This document shows, one piece after another, positions 30,645 through 33,650 of a stretch of 33,650 nucleotides of DNA. Each line of letters starts with the position of its first letter. The stretch's first letter is position 1. The translations under genes and the position numbers were made by a program. The stretch is from Fragilaria crotonensis (lineage: Eukaryota; Bacillariophyta; Fragilariophyceae; Fragilariales; Fragilariaceae), in assembly GCA_022925895.1 (NCBI GenBank), contig JAKSYS010000676.1, positions 1 to 33,650 on the forward strand, given 5' to 3'. Below the pieces are notes generated by a model, which was not told the DNA's origin, did no database searches, and was given only the letters and a program-made list of their open reading frames with translations.

Positions 30645-31739
30645 CTAGACAAATCCGAGGGCGCAATCGCTGTCCATGAAATCGTTCCAATCAAATCTCC
30701 ACAAAGCAATCTTTTCTCTGACTGCTCTTTTCGAGGATCCGTACTTTTCGTTCAAATAGTGCGGCAACAGACGAGCAATCAGCTCTTGGGCCAAATTAAG
30801 ACCAGCCATGTTATCCGAAACGTAATGAACACCAGCAACAGTACGAGCAAAGGAAATGGCATAGTCCGTCTTGAGGACCTGACAATACTGTTGAGGCGAC
30901 AAATCCATAACGACACTCATCCATAAAGATGCCGAACTGCTTGCGGAATGCATGGCAGGCCATGATGGATGCTTTGGACTTCCTTCTGGGTAGGCTGTGA
31001 ACTCTGTGGCCGACTGCAAATTGAGGGCCGCAATGTCCTCCACCAACGACGCGGGCGGGCCCTTGGTGATTTCTCCCGTGGCAATCTTGTAGACGATTTC
31101 TTCGGGACGTGCCATTCCAACGTACCACTTGAGGAGAAAGTTACTGGGGCCCACTCTGGCGATCGCCCATGTCACCAGATCCGCAAGCATCACTTGACTG
31201 CGAAGGAAGTCAACGTTGCTGGTAGATGGGATGATGCCTCGATCAATCTTGACGATTTTCTCCTTGTCCCATTTAGACAAAAGGTTAATGTGATAAATAC
31301 CAAGAAACTCGTCATGGACTGCTTCGGCAACATCTTTGATCGTGAAATTCATCCATGCATCTGGAAGGGGCATGATTTCCTTGGGATCTACATTCTGACG
31401 TCGCAGATATTGCATCTCCACGACGTAGGCGAGCTCCGCCCAATACGGACTTGTTTCACGAGTCGATGGATGAGAAGGATACCCGCCCGCGGCTTCGACT
31501 AGATCAGTGAAACCCCAATAGCATTCTAAACAGACATTCCGAATGAGAACCGAGGTGGCAATTTGGTTCCGCAACCACTGATAGGTTTGTCTGTTGATTG
31601 GATAGTGTTTCGACGTCAGGGGAAGATCAATGTCAGACGTGTTGTATCGCGGATCAATTAGAACCTTGGAGAAACGAATACCCAGATCCTTGGCCAAGAC
31701 AAGAGGGAAAAAGGCGAGTGTGAGGTACAGCAATCTCAT
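30645..31739 (-). CDS. Secreted vanadium-dependent haloperoxidase / PAP2-like enzyme
   Basis: The start is taken at ATG 31739-31737, which gives the signal peptide MRLLYLTLAFFPLVLA and a 364-aa protein. An upstream in-frame ATG at 31787 would put 16 residues in front of it. The three anion-binding motifs are present in order: K-x6-RP (KWYVGMARP, Lys204 and Arg211), PS-x-P-x-x-HS (PSWPAMHS, His264) and R-x5-H-x3-D (RTVAGVHYVSD, Arg299 and His305). These bind vanadate in haloperoxidases and phosphate in the related PAP2 phosphatases. The usual PSGH is PSWPAMH here, as in some bacterial and algal relatives. Activity could be halide oxidation by peroxide or phosphatase; the sequence alone does not decide. 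No transmembrane segment beyond the signal is evident, so an extracellular or vacuolar enzyme is likely. It is single-exon. Confidence 0.82.
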   Translation of the reverse strand: MRLLYLTLAFFPLVLAKDLGIRFSKVLIDPRYNTSDIDLPLTSKHYPINRQTYQWLRNQIATSVLIRNVCLECYWGFTDLVEAAGGYPSHPSTRETSPYWAELAYVVEMQYLRRQNVDPKEIMPLPDAWMNFTIKDVAEAVHDEFLGIYHINLLSKWDKEKIVKIDRGIIPSTSNVDFLRSQVMLADLVTWAIARVGPSNFLLKWYVGMARPEEIVYKIATGEITKGPPASLVEDIAALNLQSATEFTAYPEGSPKHPSWPAMHSASSSASLWMSVVMDLSPQQYCQVLKTDYAISFARTVAGVHYVSDNMAGLNLAQELIARLLPHYLNEKYGSSKRAVREKIALWRFDWNDFMDSDCALGFV

Positions 31740-31790
31740 TTTCACTTCCTTGAGCGTGCAGAGGGAAAGTGTGTCCCCAATGTACAACTA

Positions 31791-32451
31791 AGAGCAAGTC
31801 TTATCATGGGTATAAGTCAATCGTGTTTCGAAAAAATTTCAAAAACGCAATTCTTATGGGGGGGGGTACAAGGATTTTGGGGGGGTCAAATTTTAGACTT
31901 TTTTTTATACCTAGGTATAAATTCTCGAAATTTATACCTAGGTATAAATTTTTGCACCCCTCGGGGTATAGTACTGTATCATTGCTCCAGTGGTAAAATG
32001 TACAGTTTCTACATGAATTTTCACACCATCACTATACCAGATTACTTGTTGTCACCATTTCATTCCGAGTGATTCATCACATTCACAAGGAATGCACAAC
32101 CAAGATGGCAACTCCACCAGGAACTCCTCACCAAGACACCACTCCCATTATCATCCATTGTGAATGATGATTTTTCAATCAATGAAAGGAGTTTGATTGA
32201 TGAAGAACAAGTTGTGATGACACAGTGCACTTTGTTCGTGGATAGTCATCAGGGTGATGTCATGTTTCATTGACACGTAGTCGTACTGTCGTACAACGGT
32301 ACCCATACGACTACTTCGATTCCTTATTTCGCTCAAGGGTATACGGCGTTTACCATAAGAATTGCGTTTTTAAATTTTTTTAGGAGGGTCTAAATTTTAT
32401 ACCCAGGGTATAAAATTCTACTTTTACACCCCCCACGATAAGACTTGCTCT
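31791..32451. mobile_element. Non-autonomous inverted-repeat element (MITE-like), ~660 bp
   Basis: AGAGCAAGTCTTATC at 31791-31805 recurs inverted at 32437-32451 (15/15). A second inverted block, around AAAAACGCAATTCTTATGG (31831-31860 against 32353-32381), matches almost perfectly. The right half has extra sequence between the two blocks. No coding capacity is seen. No target-site duplication is clear (flanks AACTA and GAGAG). It starts 51 nt upstream of the haloperoxidase-like start codon, so it could supply part of that promoter. Confidence 0.7.
31904..31948. repeat. Two tandem copies of an 18-bp perfect palindrome
   Basis: TTTATACCTAGGTATAAA occurs at 31904-31921 and again at 31931-31948, with 9 nt between. 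A related palindrome (TTTTATACCC-A-GGGTATAAAA) lies at 32395-32415 near the other end of the same element. Confidence 0.8.
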
Positions 32452-32456
32452 GAGAG

Positions 32457-33574
32457 TGCCTAATGCGCTAACAACTAATGCGCTAACAAGGCGCTAACCC
32501 AATCAGAATCCGCTGCGACGTCATCATTTCGATTGTCCTCCGCGATAAATCTTTGCACCCCCGTCCTTAACTGAAACAAAGAAGTCATTCGATGTGTGAA
32601 AAAAAACATTCATATTTGTATATGAGGAACAATCTTACGCACATGTAAGAAGAGCTCGGCCGTTCGTCAAGTGTGAGAATCTTTTTCCGTTACATCGGGT
32701 CGTGTGCATACAATCCAATTTCGAGCCCTCGGATTATATTAAGACAAACCAACCTTGTTTTAATACTGCAAGTCTACTACGTAGTACTTGTAGCCGACTT
32801 AAGTGGTCTCGTATACCGTATACCGTATACGCAACACCGCAACTTCCGTCAAACATGTTACAGTGTATGCATACATCTACGAAGATACTCAGAAGTCAGA
32901 CTACTTGTACCAGTACCATACGGCGTATGATAGAACTGAATGTCTACAAGAACATGGTACCTGGTACTTGTACTCCAGTACTATTAATGGGAGTATTCCC
33001 GTACTTCAGTTGAGAAGAATTATCTACCGAAGTACCAGTATAAGTACCCTTTACGTCATACTACAGTACAGTACTGTACCTCGATCCCGGTACAGCATTG
33101 TTGATGTCATCATCCTACTTGTACTCCAGAGTAATGCTTGGAATGTTGATCAAAACTGGAAAGTTTCACTCCCAATGTCACAAATACTGACAACAATTGC
33201 TAGAGATGGATTGGAAAGCAAATTAAAGGGTGAACTACTGAGATGTTACATGCAGGATTGTCTGCAGCTGAGGGTCCATTTTGCCAAATAACAAATGTGG
33301 CATTTTTGTGAGCGTTTTCTGAAGTGTGTGAACGTTTGTACAAACTGGGCGTAGAAGTGTCACAATTCTACGGACCGTTACTTCTGTTCAAAAAATTGCG
33401 GGTCAGATTTATGCTATTATACACATACCAAAGATTGTTTATCGGATTTTGAATCTATTGATATTTTTAAAGATGTCGATGACCGGTTTTGCGTTGGGCA
33501 GCCCCCTCCCCAAATCCGGACGTTTTTGATTGGTTTAGCGCTTTTGTTAGCGCATTAATCGTTAGCATTAGGCA
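32457..33574. mobile_element. Second inverted-repeat element (MITE-like), ~1.1 kb
   Basis: The terminal sequence TGCCTAATGCGCTAAC at 32457 onwards matches the inverted right end (33517-33574) over about 56 nt with scattered differences. Each end carries about three GCGCTAAC-type words and then CCAATCA. The interior is mostly a GTAC-rich island plus AT-rich sequence. A frame of 162 codons (32803-33291) crosses it and is largely repeat-derived. No target-site duplication is apparent. It begins 5 nt after the preceding element ends. Confidence 0.65.
32760..33110. repeat. GTAC-rich island inside the second element
   Basis: Words such as CGTATACCGTATACCGTATA (32810-32830), GTACCAGTACCATAC and CAGTACAGTACTGTACC dominate. 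Its composition is the same as the other islands in the window, here located inside a transposon-like unit. Confidence 0.6.
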
Positions 33575-33650
33575 TCTTCTGTACAACTCGTACCTCTAAT
33601 CGTGCTCCCGACCCACGACAGCAGCGATTCTCATCCGTGGTTGTGAATCA

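Noticed and set aside
32803-33291. 162-codon open frame in the second small element
   Set aside because: Most of it is GTAC repeat translated to Tyr/Ser/Thr/Val; no domain is visible and the ends do not suggest a gene.
1-33650. CRISPR arrays, bacterial operons, rRNA or tRNA genes
   Set aside because: No regularly spaced identical repeats with unique spacers, no ribosome-binding-site-led gene strings and no tRNA-like TTCGA arm in a cloverleaf context were seen; the introns show a eukaryotic nuclear origin.

Overview
The window looks like nuclear DNA of a diatom, most like a raphid pennate. The evidence is the short GT-AG introns (about 60-110 nt), a secreted M11-type metalloprotease with a Pro-Thr linker and a small Cys-rich tail, a small membrane protein with an '-AF-A-' plastid-type presequence, and transposon protein families familiar from diatom genomes. 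This is judged from sequence character; no search was run.

Layout. (1) Bases 14-11812 are one large DNA transposon, about 11.8 kb. It is bounded by imperfect terminal inverted repeats that share an 18-bp core, with short subterminal repeats inside both ends. Its left side holds GTAC-rich tandem repeats. Inside are a plus-strand degraded polyprotein-like gene (GNAT-like, Ulp1/C48-like and C-H-D cysteine-peptidase-like segments, 2183-6438), a minus-strand degraded Plavaka/CACTA-like transposase (9525-6884), and a plus-strand accessory gene (9757-11259). All three are interrupted by stops and frame changes, so this copy looks decayed. (2) Bases 12669-20962 hold a Ser/Arg-rich protein with a Cys-pair motif (+), a small presequence-bearing membrane protein (-), and a three-exon myosin of about 1351 aa (+). 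(3) Bases 22416-24960 hold a five-exon secreted metalloprotease of about 736 aa (-). (4) Bases 24961-28229 are a gene-poor stretch with GTAC islands. (5) Bases 28230-30168 hold a two-exon PP2A scaffold A subunit (+), and 30645-31739 a secreted vanadium-haloperoxidase/PAP2-like enzyme (-). (6) Bases 31791-33574 hold two nearly abutting, apparently non-autonomous inverted-repeat elements.

The host genes do not form an operon and share no pathway. Their orientations alternate between convergent and divergent, as in compact protist chromosomes. The most unusual item is the transposon, because it combines a transposase with two cysteine-peptidase-like segments, a GNAT-like segment and a 'GWS' accessory protein.
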